Source of the DNA: Bacillus sp. PAMC26568
GTDB taxonomy: Bacteria > Bacillota > Bacilli > Bacillales > Bacillaceae
Reading direction: 5' to 3'
Assembly (NCBI RefSeq): GCF_014235785.1
Contig: NZ_CP060137.1
Coordinates: 2,728,001 to 2,792,000 of the forward strand
Length of the DNA stretch: 64,000 bases
Below, one piece after another: positions 54,931-63,398 of the stretch (its first letter is position 1; each line of letters opens with the position of its first letter). Position numbers and translations under genes: made by a program. Under the pieces are notes generated by a model. That model was not told where the DNA came from. It searched no databases and was given only the letters and a program-made list of their open reading frames with translations.

Positions 54931-56259
54931 CTATTTAAATCGGTACTCAAGCTCGGCTTCAGCCGGATTTTCTTTAAACATCCTCAATAGTACAATGATA
55001 CATAGCGTCCCAAGAAGTGTGTACAAGCCGAAAAACAGCAGAAACATCAATCCTACATGATCTGAAGTTGTAGCTCCTTCAGCTACCTTCATATAACCTC
55101 TAAGAATCCATGGCTGCCGGCCGACTTCAGCAAATATCCACCCCGCCTCTATAGCAATCATTGAAAGCGGACCAGCAGCCACAATCGGCCATAGCAGCCA
55201 TGATTGAAAACCATTCAAACTTCTTATTTTTCCAAACAATACAAATAGTAATGATATTCCGAGCCCATACATCCCAATCGTAATCATCGTATCAAACAAA
55301 TAATGAATCCATAATGGCGGTCTCAAATCTTCTTCAATCTCATTTAGACCCGTTACTTCTGCATCTAAATCATTGAAGGAGAGAAAACTGAGCATCTTTG
55401 GAATACGAATCTCATTTTCAATTTCCCCTTCGTCATTTAATGTGCCATATAAAATCAAATCCGCACCGGCTTCTGTTTCAAAATGCCATTCACCAGCAGC
55501 AAGTTTCTCAGGCTGATGTTCTGCAAGAAATTTTGCCGAAAGATCCCCTGCAAGGGCAGTACCAAATGAAAATACAAGTGCAGACACCATCGTAACTTGA
55601 AGGGCTTTTTTATGGTAATCTGTTTTCCTCCCTTTAATAATCATAAGTGCCGTTATTGCTGCAAGCACAAATGCAGATGTCATATAAGAGGACATAAGGA
55701 CATGAAAGACTTTTGAAGGTGCTGCAGGATTCAACATCGCAGCAATCGGGTCAATACCCGTAATGGTTCTGCCTTTTAGCGTAAAACCTTGCGGAGTGTT
55801 CATAAACGCATTTACAGTTGTAATGAATACCGCTGACATTGATGATCCTATGACGATCGGTATTGAAATAAGCCAGTGGTAAATCGGTTTTTCAAACCGG
55901 TCCCACGTATATAAATAGATACCCAGAAAGATTGCTTCAAAGAAAAAAGCGAACGTTTCCATAAAAAGCGGCAAGGATATAACCTGACCGGCAATTTCCA
56001 TGAAACTTGGCCATAATAAGGATAACTGCAGTCCTATACAAGTTCCTGTTACAACACCTACTGCCACAGTTACTACAAATCCCCGAGTCCATCTTCTTGC
56101 AAGGAGAATATAGTGAGGATCTCTTTTCTTGATACCGATAAATTCTGCGATCGAAATTAAGACTGGTACTCCTACTCCTATCGTTGCAAAAATAATGTGA
56201 AACGCAAGGGTTAATGTCGTAAGCATCCGGCTGAGTATGACACTATCAAGTTCTGCCAA
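54931..56259 (-). CDS. cydA: Cytochrome bd-type quinol oxidase subunit I
   Basis: A 442-residue heme-binding subunit. RMLTTLTLAFHIIFATIGVG then SLLWPSFMEIAGQVISLPLF and ETFAFFFEAIFLGIYLYTWD (heme b595 region) and a short Q-loop, as in the YthA type. The start is TTG at 56259 behind AAAGGAGATG; an ATG at 56286 lacks a ribosome binding site. A Rex-like operator lies about 80-100 bases upstream. Confidence 0.9.
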   Translation of the reverse strand: MAELDSVILSRMLTTLTLAFHIIFATIGVGVPVLISIAEFIGIKKRDPHYILLARRWTRGFVVTVAVGVVTGTCIGLQLSLLWPSFMEIAGQVISLPLFMETFAFFFEAIFLGIYLYTWDRFEKPIYHWLISIPIVIGSSMSAVFITTVNAFMNTPQGFTLKGRTITGIDPIAAMLNPAAPSKVFHVLMSSYMTSAFVLAAITALMIIKGRKTDYHKKALQVTMVSALVFSFGTALAGDLSAKFLAEHQPEKLAAGEWHFETEAGADLILYGTLNDEGEIENEIRIPKMLSFLSFNDLDAEVTGLNEIEEDLRPPLWIHYLFDTMITIGMYGLGISLLFVLFGKIRSLNGFQSWLLWPIVAAGPLSMIAIEAGWIFAEVGRQPWILRGYMKVAEGATTSDHVGLMFLLFFGLYTLLGTLCIIVLLRMFKENPAEAELEYRFK

Positions 56260-56336
56260 TGAAATCGCATCTCCTTTTTGTATCATTATCTAATGAACCT
56301 AGCACACATAACTATATGAAAAAGCTTCATAACAAA

Positions 56337-56362
56337 TTGTGAAATATTGAACAAATGTTCAA
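56337..56362. promoter_or_regulatory. Rex-like operator upstream of cydAB
   Basis: TTGTGAAATATTGAACAA (56337-56354) matches the Rex consensus TTGTGAAATATTTCACAA at 16 of 18 positions. It overlaps a second palindrome TTGAACAAATGTTCAA (56347-56362). Rex, a redox sensor of NADH/NAD, represses cyd genes in Bacillus. Confidence 0.7.
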
Positions 56363-56387
56363 ACAAAGAGAAAACTATTCTCTGTTA

Positions 56388-57248
56388 TCACGGTTTATAA
56401 TAGGGGAGTCCTTCCATATAATCACGTATTTTCTGAATATACTCTGCACCAAGTCTTCCTTCTGCACCCCGCAGTATCTCAGCTGAATAATGGTCTGGCG
56501 GACGATATTCATCCTTTTTATGTATCACGGTAAACGTAAGGCATTGTTCATATATCATTCCATTCACTTCTATACTTACAAAGGCTGGACGATATAGTTT
56601 ACTGTCAACTCCTTCTCGCAGGTAAAGGTATTCAACTGCTTCTCTTGGTACGCGATACAATATCCCTTCAGCGCTTCCGCCATCTTCCACTAAATCGGCA
56701 CGCCCCCCGTCTTCCATTGTAACGGTGAACTTAACAGAATAATTCTCTAGTTTTCCGCAGCCTACAACATCAATGAAGTGATGATCAACCGCAGCTTTTC
56801 GAAATCGCTCTGCATCCATGCAGGATCCATATGCAAAATAAAGAGTTCCAGTGGATTTCTTCAATCCAAAATGATGCTCTTTCCAGTCACCGCTAATAAT
56901 TTCCTGCTTGTTTTCTACTTTCTCTGGAGTCATGACATAACTGAATGCATCATATTCTTTTACATCTGTATAAACACGAACAGGAACAAAATCAAAGAGG
57001 TTGTCACTGGATTCTGGTCCGCTGCAGCCTTCTAGTTCATGTATTTTAAAGAGCAGTGCCTCATCAATCTCGTACAATTCACCATAAACCCTCTCATCTC
57101 CAAGAATCATTGCAGGATAGTCATGGCTTGTCTGATAAAGTCTTCCATTTACCCAAGCCTGCTGGGCGATGCAAAACTCATTTTTAATGAACCTATGATT
57201 TTTTTCCAAATAACGAAGTGTACCATAGACAAATAAATGGCATTTCAT
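56388..57248 (-). CDS. ykqA: Gamma-glutamylcyclotransferase-like protein, two-domain
   Basis: A 286-residue protein with two GGCT-fold domains: LFVYGTLRYLEKNHRF (residues 5-20, YGTLR) and LYFAYGSCMDAERFRKA (about residues 137-153, YGSCM). Length and position beside kinC match B. subtilis YkqA. Could act on gamma-glutamyl peptides or amines; substrate unknown. Fourteen bases separate it from kinC, so co-transcribed. Confidence 0.92.
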   Translation of the reverse strand: MKCHLFVYGTLRYLEKNHRFIKNEFCIAQQAWVNGRLYQTSHDYPAMILGDERVYGELYEIDEALLFKIHELEGCSGPESSDNLFDFVPVRVYTDVKEYDAFSYVMTPEKVENKQEIISGDWKEHHFGLKKSTGTLYFAYGSCMDAERFRKAAVDHHFIDVVGCGKLENYSVKFTVTMEDGGRADLVEDGGSAEGILYRVPREAVEYLYLREGVDSKLYRPAFVSIEVNGMIYEQCLTFTVIHKKDEYRPPDHYSAEILRGAEGRLGAEYIQKIRDYMEGLPYYKP

Positions 57249-57261
57249 CTTCCCATTCTCC

Positions 57262-58569
57262 TTAAACAGGTTCTAGTAATGACCTATGATTCATTACAGG
57301 CAGCACAACCTCAAACGTTGTGCCTTCATCAGTATGGCTTGTAACATTGATGTGGCCATAGTGATCTTTAATGATTCTTAAACAAACAGTCAGCCCTAAA
57401 CCAGTTCCTTTATCTTTTGTAGAAAAAAACGGTTCTCCAAGCTTTGATATTTTTTCTTTTGGTATTCCAATACCTTCATCCGTGATAGATACGATTACTG
57501 AACTGCCTTTTACATAACAGCTTAATGTGATATTTCCCCCATTTGGCATGGCCTCAATCGCATTTTTTATTAAATTGATAAAAACTTGCTTTAATTGATT
57601 TTCATCGCAATCTACTAAGATTTCATCTGCCGGCAATTCTTTTACTAATTGAATATTATTTAATGTTGCGTTCGATTCAATCAAGGCCGCTACTTGGTCA
57701 AGAATAGTGATTACATTCTTTTCCTTAAAATGTATAGCCTGCGGTTTGGAAAGAACTAGCATTTCACTTAAAACAAGCTCAATTCTTTTAATTTCCTCAA
57801 AGATGATATTGAAATATGTATCTTTTTCAGGAAATTCATTTTTGATCAGCTGCAGAAACCCGTTGATAGATGTAAGCGGATTTCTGACCTCGTGAGCAAT
57901 CCCTGCAGCAAGCTGTCCTGCGATCGAGAGTTTCTGAGACTTTAATGCCAAATGCTCATTCAACTCCCTCCACTCTTGCTCAGCAAGTTTACGCTCTGTA
58001 ATATCGTGTATGGTTCCGACAGTCCCAATTAAATATCCATCCTGATCGTAGTACATTTTAAAGTGCACATCTGCAAAAAATTCACCGCCGCTTTTTTTGC
58101 GATACGATGTTTCCAGTCTGCCCTCTTGGCTTTTAGAATAGGTATAATCCATAAGCGTCGTTTTCACTTTTGACTTCTCTTCAAAAGGAAGATAGTGGTA
58201 AAAACTTGAATACAGGCTCTCAGCCCGTTTGTATCCAGTCACAGCCGTCCATGCAGGATTTAAATAAATAAAATTCCCTTCACCATCTGTCTGAAACACA
58301 ACTTCCTGAATATTATCAAGGACCATTTTTGTCTCATCCAGAAGATTTTTGTACCGGCGCTGACTCTCGCTTAACTGTTTAATTAACAGTTTTGAACGAT
58401 CAAAATAAGCCCCGAATTTCCAAACTACAGCCAAGATTATGATGTATAGAATACTGCGGAGCATCCAATGTATCGAATGGCTCACAAAATAATAATCATA
58501 GATATTCCAAATGAATAGAATAAATACAGCTAATGAAACAATCATAATTCGACCGGTATATTTGTTCAT
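57262..58569 (-). CDS. kinC: Sporulation-type sensor histidine kinase (KinC-like)
   Basis: A 435-residue kinase. Two N-terminal membrane segments (about 8-24 and 36-53), PAS domain (about 80-195: DGEGNFIYLNPAWTAVTGY) with a PAC end TIHDITERK, HisKA with phospho-acceptor His226 in AAGIAHEVRNPLTSING, and HATPase N/G boxes NLIKNAIEAM, DEGIGIPKEK and GTGLGLTVCLRI. Likely phosphorylates Spo0F/Spo0A (family). Position matches kinC, although abh is not next to it. The ATG at 58569 follows a weak AAGGTGC. Confidence 0.9.
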   Translation of the reverse strand: MNKYTGRIMIVSLAVFILFIWNIYDYYFVSHSIHWMLRSILYIIILAVVWKFGAYFDRSKLLIKQLSESQRRYKNLLDETKMVLDNIQEVVFQTDGEGNFIYLNPAWTAVTGYKRAESLYSSFYHYLPFEEKSKVKTTLMDYTYSKSQEGRLETSYRKKSGGEFFADVHFKMYYDQDGYLIGTVGTIHDITERKLAEQEWRELNEHLALKSQKLSIAGQLAAGIAHEVRNPLTSINGFLQLIKNEFPEKDTYFNIIFEEIKRIELVLSEMLVLSKPQAIHFKEKNVITILDQVAALIESNATLNNIQLVKELPADEILVDCDENQLKQVFINLIKNAIEAMPNGGNITLSCYVKGSSVIVSITDEGIGIPKEKISKLGEPFFSTKDKGTGLGLTVCLRIIKDHYGHINVTSHTDEGTTFEVVLPVMNHRSLLEPV

Positions 58570-58669
58570 CGCAGCACCTTTTCATTATTATTCTATCTAT
58601 TATTATAACACTTTATGAAGTTATCTGTATATTTCGACAATAAAGAATTAGAATAATAACTGAACTTTA

Positions 58670-59116
58670 TTAAATTTCATGGTTTGCTAACAGTGCCTTT
58701 TTAAGCTTTTGCTGCATATATCCAATTCCAGTGCATGACTCAAGAGGATAAATATATTCTCCTTCAAAAATGGTTTCAATGATAGGTCTAAATTTCTTAC
58801 CCCCTAAAACTACAAAACTTTTATATTGTGACAAGGATTTATCAGCTGATTGCATCTTTAATTGTTCAAGATTGATTACTTCATCTGATTTCATATTAAA
58901 TGAAACATCATAATTACCTGGAACATAATCACTTGGCCTCAAAAAACCATGTTTAGCAGAAAGTATCACCCAATCATCAAAAAATACTCTTGCATATTGC
59001 TGACACAGCAAATGAAAGGTGCCAATATAAGCGAACTGCGCTTCGGCTTTACCAAGATGCGGTTCCTTATCCCAAATTTTTTTATTTCCGCAAGGTATTA
59101 CACATAATCTTTTCAT
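58670..59116 (-). CDS. DUF6884-type protein
   Basis: A 148-residue soluble protein. MKRLCVIPCGNKKIWDKEPH, the start of the DUF6884 fold found in Bacillus and phages, then WVILSAKHGFLRPSDYVPG and FVVLGGKKFRPIIETIF. Distantly related to base- or nucleotide-binding enzymes (inference). Not part of the conserved mreBH-kinC neighbourhood; flanked by the dispersed repeat copy B. Function unknown. Confidence 0.72.
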   Translation of the reverse strand: MKRLCVIPCGNKKIWDKEPHLGKAEAQFAYIGTFHLLCQQYARVFFDDWVILSAKHGFLRPSDYVPGNYDVSFNMKSDEVINLEQLKMQSADKSLSQYKSFVVLGGKKFRPIIETIFEGEYIYPLESCTGIGYMQQKLKKALLANHEI

Positions 59117-59141
59117 AATCCTTTCTCCCTTTCTTTTACAT

Positions 59142-59318
59142 AGGCTGTTCTCGCATTGATTTTTGTTTTTGGATATAAATATAACCCGTGGATTTCCGCT
59201 GCAGGCACTTGCTTTCCCCTCTATATCCAGCAGGAGTCAAGTGCCTTCCCCTACAATCCACTAAAGTTTTTACCATTTTTTCTAAAAGCAACAAGCTTTA
59301 CGAAAAGAACCTTTACAT
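59142..59318. repeat. Dispersed hairpin-forming repeat, copy B
   Basis: Same orientation and order as copy A at 45440-45633: CTCGCATTGATTTTTG, CCGTGGATTTCCGCTGCAGG, GGAGTCAAGTGCC, AATCCACTAAAGTTTTT and TTTTTTCTAAAAGCAACAA, with TTTACGAAAAGAACCTTTAC at its end. Outer and inner arms remain complementary though the loop differs, hinting at conservation of structure. Confidence 0.85.
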
Positions 59319-59415
59319 ATAAAGTGAAGCTGCCTGTTAATGAGGGGTTAAAAAGGAAACTTCCTTCCATTTCATGATAAACTAAAATAGTATTCAGATT
59401 AGGAGGACAGCCTCT

Positions 59416-60474
59416 ATGAAGTATTCTTTCACTAAATTGTTGGAAACGTATATTGTCGCATTTTTAGGGGGCTTCCTTTTTTATACTTTCCAAGCGCCGC
59501 TTCCTTGGATATTAGGCTCTATGACAGCATTGATCCTTTGGCGATCTTTAACAAATCGGCAGCTTGAGTCTCCCGTTCTTTTAAGCAATTCGGGATTTGT
59601 TATTCTGGGCATTTATTTTGGTCTTTCTTTTACGGCTACGACGTTTACAACCGTGATTCCATATTTATTGCCTTTTTTGTTCATTACTCTCTTACTGATT
59701 ACTTTTAGCATAATTAACAGTTTGCTTGTCACCCGTTTTATTGCGGTTGATAAAATTACAAGTGTTTTTGGTGCTATACCAGGCGGGCTATCTGAAATGG
59801 TGGCAGCAGGAGAATCCGTTAAAGCTAATTCTTCATTAGTGGTCGTTTTTCAGACTGTGCGTTTAATGACAGTCGTTTTTCTCGTTCCATTTATTGTTGT
59901 GCATCTTTTTCAGCCTGCTGAAGCTGCTATTGCTTTGAATTCTCAATTGAACAAGAATGAGCTGTCATACTTCTACTATTTATGGTATTTCTTAAGTATA
60001 CTAGCCGGGTATTTTTTACGGCATTATGTACCCGCTGCTTTTGTTATTGGACCTATGGCAATGACAGCCATATTGCAAATAACCGGAGTCCCTCTGCCTG
60101 GATTATCCCACTTTTTGATTGTATTTGCACAATTGACAGTTGGAACAAGCATCGGCTTAAAAATGACTCTGAAGGATTTGAAGATAGGAGGGAAATACTG
60201 TGGTGTCTATTTCGTATTAACATTGCTCCTTATTGGATTGTCCTTTGTGTTTGGCTATCTGCTATCGTCTTTAACAAGTCTGTCTATTCAAACAGCTGTT
60301 CTGAGTCTAGCTCCAGGCGGCTTAGTTGAGATGGTTCTCACAGCTGAATTAATTGGAGCCGATGCGGCAGTTGTAAGCTCGCTTCAATTTATCCGATTGC
60401 TGTTCATTCTTCTTTTTGTGCCAAGTCTTTTAAAATGGTGGTTTGGAAAAAGCAGCAAGGCGGCAGATTTTTAA
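59416..60474 (+). CDS. AbrB-type (PF05145) integral membrane protein
   Basis: A 352-residue polytopic membrane protein with about nine or ten segments and an internal duplication: GAIPGGLSEMVAAGESV near residue 120 and SLAPGGLVEMVLTAELIG near 300. These proteins are often labelled AbrB transcriptional regulators or ammonia-monooxygenase-like, but they are membrane proteins, perhaps transporters. The ATG at 59416 follows AGGAGGA. Not in the conserved mreBH-kinC neighbourhood. Confidence 0.85.
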   Translation: MKYSFTKLLETYIVAFLGGFLFYTFQAPLPWILGSMTALILWRSLTNRQLESPVLLSNSGFVILGIYFGLSFTATTFTTVIPYLLPFLFITLLLITFSIINSLLVTRFIAVDKITSVFGAIPGGLSEMVAAGESVKANSSLVVVFQTVRLMTVVFLVPFIVVHLFQPAEAAIALNSQLNKNELSYFYYLWYFLSILAGYFLRHYVPAAFVIGPMAMTAILQITGVPLPGLSHFLIVFAQLTVGTSIGLKMTLKDLKIGGKYCGVYFVLTLLLIGLSFVFGYLLSSLTSLSIQTAVLSLAPGGLVEMVLTAELIGADAAVVSSLQFIRLLFILLFVPSLLKWWFGKSSKAADF

Positions 60475-60477
60475 AGA

Positions 60478-60503
60478 AACAGGGAACGGTGTCCCTGTTC
60501 CTT
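60478..60503. terminator. Bidirectional terminator
   Basis: AACAGGGA-ACGGT-GTCCCTGTT followed by CCTTTTG; convergent genes on either side. Confidence 0.75.
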
Positions 60504-60535
60504 TTGCACTTTATCTTTTTTGCACATCTTAATCA

Positions 60536-61045
60536 TCACCAAGGATAATCCGTTCCAAAAACAGCTGCCATATTCTCAGTATCCTCTTTGCGTTTTTTCC
60601 GAATAGAAGCGCGTTTTAATGCAGAATCATGCAGCATCTTTTCAACATCTGATTCTGGAACTACTTCCGGAACCGGGGTCGGTCTTGTGTGTTCATCAAC
60701 AGCAACCATTGTTAAAAACGACAATGCACATACATTTCGGTTCCCGCTTATTAAATCTTCTGCAATAACCTTAACGAAGACTTCCATTGAAGTTCTTCCG
60801 GTATATGTAACAAAAGCCTCTAAGCAGACAGAATTCCCCTCATAAATGGGATGCAGAAAGTCCACAGAATCTGTCGAAGCGGTCACTACATGTGCTCTGG
60901 CATGTCTTGTAGCAGAGATTGCTGCTACATCATCAATATAAGCCATCAGCTTTCCGCCGAATAATGTACCGTAATTATTCGTGTCAGAAGGCAATACGAT
61001 GCTTGTTTTTACAACAAATGAATGCTTGCAGAATTTTAAATCCAT
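60536..61045 (-). CDS. ykhA: Acyl-CoA thioesterase (YkhA-like)
   Basis: A 169-residue hot-dog thioesterase of the YciA/YkhA type. LPSDTNNYGTLFGGKLMAYIDDVAAI is the catalytic region (Asn/Asp), with FLHPIYEGNSVCLEAFV and NRNVCALSFLTMVAVDEHTRP. Cleaves medium- or long-chain acyl-CoA. The ATG at 61045 follows AAGGAAG. Divergent from mreBH. Confidence 0.93.
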   Translation of the reverse strand: MDLKFCKHSFVVKTSIVLPSDTNNYGTLFGGKLMAYIDDVAAISATRHARAHVVTASTDSVDFLHPIYEGNSVCLEAFVTYTGRTSMEVFVKVIAEDLISGNRNVCALSFLTMVAVDEHTRPTPVPEVVPESDVEKMLHDSALKRASIRKKRKEDTENMAAVFGTDYPW

Positions 61046-61204
61046 TTATATGCACTTCCTTTTAAATGACTCTTTTTCTTTTTCCCTGCAGACCAGAAAA
61101 AATACATAATTAATAAAAATAAGATGCTCCTACCCCCATAAATCGACACCATTTGCAGAATCAATATTAAAGACTCGAAATCTATGAGGATTGGGTGAAG
61201 TTAA

Positions 61205-62212
61205 ATGTTTTCTACTTCTGAAATTGGTATCGACTTAGGTACAGCTAATATTCTTGTCTACAGCAAGGATAAAGGTATCGCATTAAATGAACCGTCCGTT
61301 GTGGCGATTGATACAGTAACAAAGAATGTATTGGCCGTAGGAACGGAAGCTAAGAACATGATTGGTAAAACTCCAGGCAAAATTGTGGCAGTTCGTCCGC
61401 TAAAAGATGGGGTAATTGCTGATTATGATGTCACAACTGAAATGCTTAAGCAAATTATGAAAAAAGCTTCAAAAATATTAGGATTTTCGATTCGAAAACC
61501 TACTGTCGTCGTATGTACCCCATCAGGTGCAACTAGTGTAGAACGACGTGCAATTCATGATGCCGTCAAAAATTCTGGTGCTAAAATTGTCCACTTAATT
61601 GAGGAGCCTGTAGCTGCTGCGATTGGAGCAGATTTGCCTGTGGATGAACCTATTGCAAATGTTATTGTTGATATCGGGGGCGGAACAACAGAGGTTGCCA
61701 TCATTTCATTTGGCGGTGTTGTTTCATGTCATTCTATCCGAATTGGCGGAGATCAGCTTGATGAAGATATTATTGGCTACGTTCGAAAAAATTACAACCT
61801 GCTAATAGGAGAACGTACGGCTGAAAATATAAAAATGGAAATTGGCTATGCACTTGTGAAACATGATGAATTATTAATGGAAGTAAGAGGACGTGATCTC
61901 GTTACAGGTCTTCCAAAAACCATAACGCTGTCATCTACTGAAATGCAGAATTCTATGAGAGAATCATTGCTTCATATTTTAGAAGCCATTCGCGCTACAC
62001 TTGAAGACTGCCCTCCTGAGCTTAGCGGCGATATTGTCGATCGCGGCGTCATTTTAACAGGCGGAGGCGCCTTAATGAAGGGCATGCAGGAATGGCTGAG
62101 CGAAGAAATTGTTGTCCCTGTTCATCTTGCACCAAGCCCGCTGGAATCTGTTGCAATAGGGACTGGAAGATCCCTTCAAGTCATTCATAAATTGCAAAAG
62201 GTTTCAAAATAA
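61205..62212 (+). CDS. mreBH: Rod shape-determining protein MreBH
   Basis: A 335-residue bacterial actin. Phosphate 1 [19 protein letters not shown], the connect and phosphate 2 [17 protein letters not shown] and the adenosine [15 protein letters not shown]. Among MreB paralogues it fits MreBH by its context near kinC and by sequence. Guides elongation-complex enzymes such as LytE. The ATG at 61205 follows a weak GGATTGGG. A terminator follows. Confidence 0.92.
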   Translation: MFSTSEIGIDLGTANILVYSKDKGIALNEPSVVAIDTVTKNVLAVGTEAKNMIGKTPGKIVAVRPLKDGVIADYDVTTEMLKQIMKKASKILGFSIRKPTVVVCTPSGATSVERRAIHDAVKNSGAKIVHLIEEPVAAAIGADLPVDEPIANVIVDIGGGTTEVAIISFGGVVSCHSIRIGGDQLDEDIIGYVRKNYNLLIGERTAENIKMEIGYALVKHDELLMEVRGRDLVTGLPKTITLSSTEMQNSMRESLLHILEAIRATLEDCPPELSGDIVDRGVILTGGGALMKGMQEWLSEEIVVPVHLAPSPLESVAIGTGRSLQVIHKLQKVSK

Positions 62213-62216
62213 GATA

Positions 62217-62250
62217 GAAAGAGCCACATTCTGGTGTGGTTCTTTTTTTC
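62217..62250 (+). terminator. Terminator of mreBH
   Basis: AGAGCCACA-TTCTGG-TGTGGTTCTTTTTTTC hairpin with a T run. Confidence 0.88.
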
Positions 62251-62435
62251 GATAAAACAAGAACATTTGTTCTATTATTTTATTATTCTACTCCTTCAGG
62301 CCAAATAAATCAAGTATTTGAAAATAATTCTATTTTCCTCCAAAATATTGAAACTTTCCCCTTTCCTTTTCCGTCTTACCTGATGTATGATTCTCATAAA
62401 ATATATTAATTTACTTATTACTGGGGGAGAACAAC

Positions 62436-63350
62436 ATTAAACGCTTGTTATTGTTCGTGTCAATTATTTTTGTCGTAAGCGGGTGCGGTTTAGGGGAGAA
62501 AGAACGGTTTATCATAGCAAATAATGCCGTGAGCGCAAAAGCTGTTTCTGCAAAAGAAATAGCTTTCAATCAAGAATTCGCTTTAATTGACAGCAGAGAT
62601 GGCAGTAAAGTTACAACTTTTATTCCAAGTAATTATAAGGAAAAAGACAAACACGAAGCAGCAATGCAAACTCTGGTTACGCAAATGGCTGAAAAATATG
62701 ATCAGCCGATGACACCTTCAAAAGTCACAGCTGACGGCAAGCTTGTGCCTGGCCAAAACCGTGTCGTTTTAGATGAAGAAGCTCTCATGAATAACCTGAT
62801 GAATCTCTCAGCGTTTAATCATGAAATATCCTTGCCAATTACTGAAACAGCTCCAAACATCACACAAGAAGCCTTAAACGGAGCAAAACAATCAATTATC
62901 GGGAGCTATAAAACGGTTTTTAATCCTTCAGTTGCAGGAAGAAGCACAAACATAGAACTTTCTTCAAATACAATTGATCAGATTGTTTTAGGACCAGGGG
63001 ACCGATTTTATTTCAATTTAGTTGTTGGTGAGCGAACACCGGCACGCGGTTATCAAAAAGCACTTGAAATCGTAAATAAAGAGTTTGTTGAAGGAATCGG
63101 CGGAGGAATTTGCCAAACCTCAAGCACTCTGTATAACGCTGTTGCCAAGGCGGGTCTTGAGATTATTGAGCTTCATCACCACTCAAAAGAGGTTGGCTAT
63201 GTTCCGTTAAATCAGGATGCAACTGTATCATGGGGAGGAAAAGATTTTAAATTCATGAACAATAAGGACTATCCAGTCATTATAAAAACCATTACAGATC
63301 AAAAAAATGGAAATCTGGAAGTTCAAATATTATCTGCTACTAAAAGCTGA
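62436..63350 (+). CDS. VanW-family lipoprotein
   Basis: A 304-residue exported protein. The signal peptide KRLLLFVSIIFVVSGCG ends in lipobox VSGC. The C-terminal half is a VanW domain: LSSNTIDQIVLGPGDRFYFN, GYQKALEIVNKEFVEGIGGG and ICQTSSTLYNAVAKAGLEII, HHHSKEVGYVP. No ATG/GTG/TTG gives a proper signal peptide; ATT at 62436, six bases after GGGGGAG, restores the Lys-Arg n-region, so an AUU start is proposed. A TTG at 62445 (shorter, without the basic n-region) is the alternative. Role in cell-wall or spore envelope unknown. Confidence 0.82.
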   Translation: MKRLLLFVSIIFVVSGCGLGEKERFIIANNAVSAKAVSAKEIAFNQEFALIDSRDGSKVTTFIPSNYKEKDKHEAAMQTLVTQMAEKYDQPMTPSKVTADGKLVPGQNRVVLDEEALMNNLMNLSAFNHEISLPITETAPNITQEALNGAKQSIIGSYKTVFNPSVAGRSTNIELSSNTIDQIVLGPGDRFYFNLVVGERTPARGYQKALEIVNKEFVEGIGGGICQTSSTLYNAVAKAGLEIIELHHHSKEVGYVPLNQDATVSWGGKDFKFMNNKDYPVIIKTITDQKNGNLEVQILSATKS

Positions 63351-63364
63351 TTTTTGAGTGATAA

Positions 63365-63397
63365 AAGGCTAAGACATTACGTCTTAGCCTTTTTTCT
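63365..63397. terminator. Bidirectional terminator
   Basis: AAAAGGCTAAGAC-ATTAC-GTCTTAGCCTTTTTT between convergent genes. Confidence 0.92.
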
Positions 63398-63398
63398 A

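Noticed and set aside
59416-60474. AbrB transcriptional regulator
   Set aside because: It is a polytopic membrane protein with no DNA-binding domain; the label is a family-name artefact.
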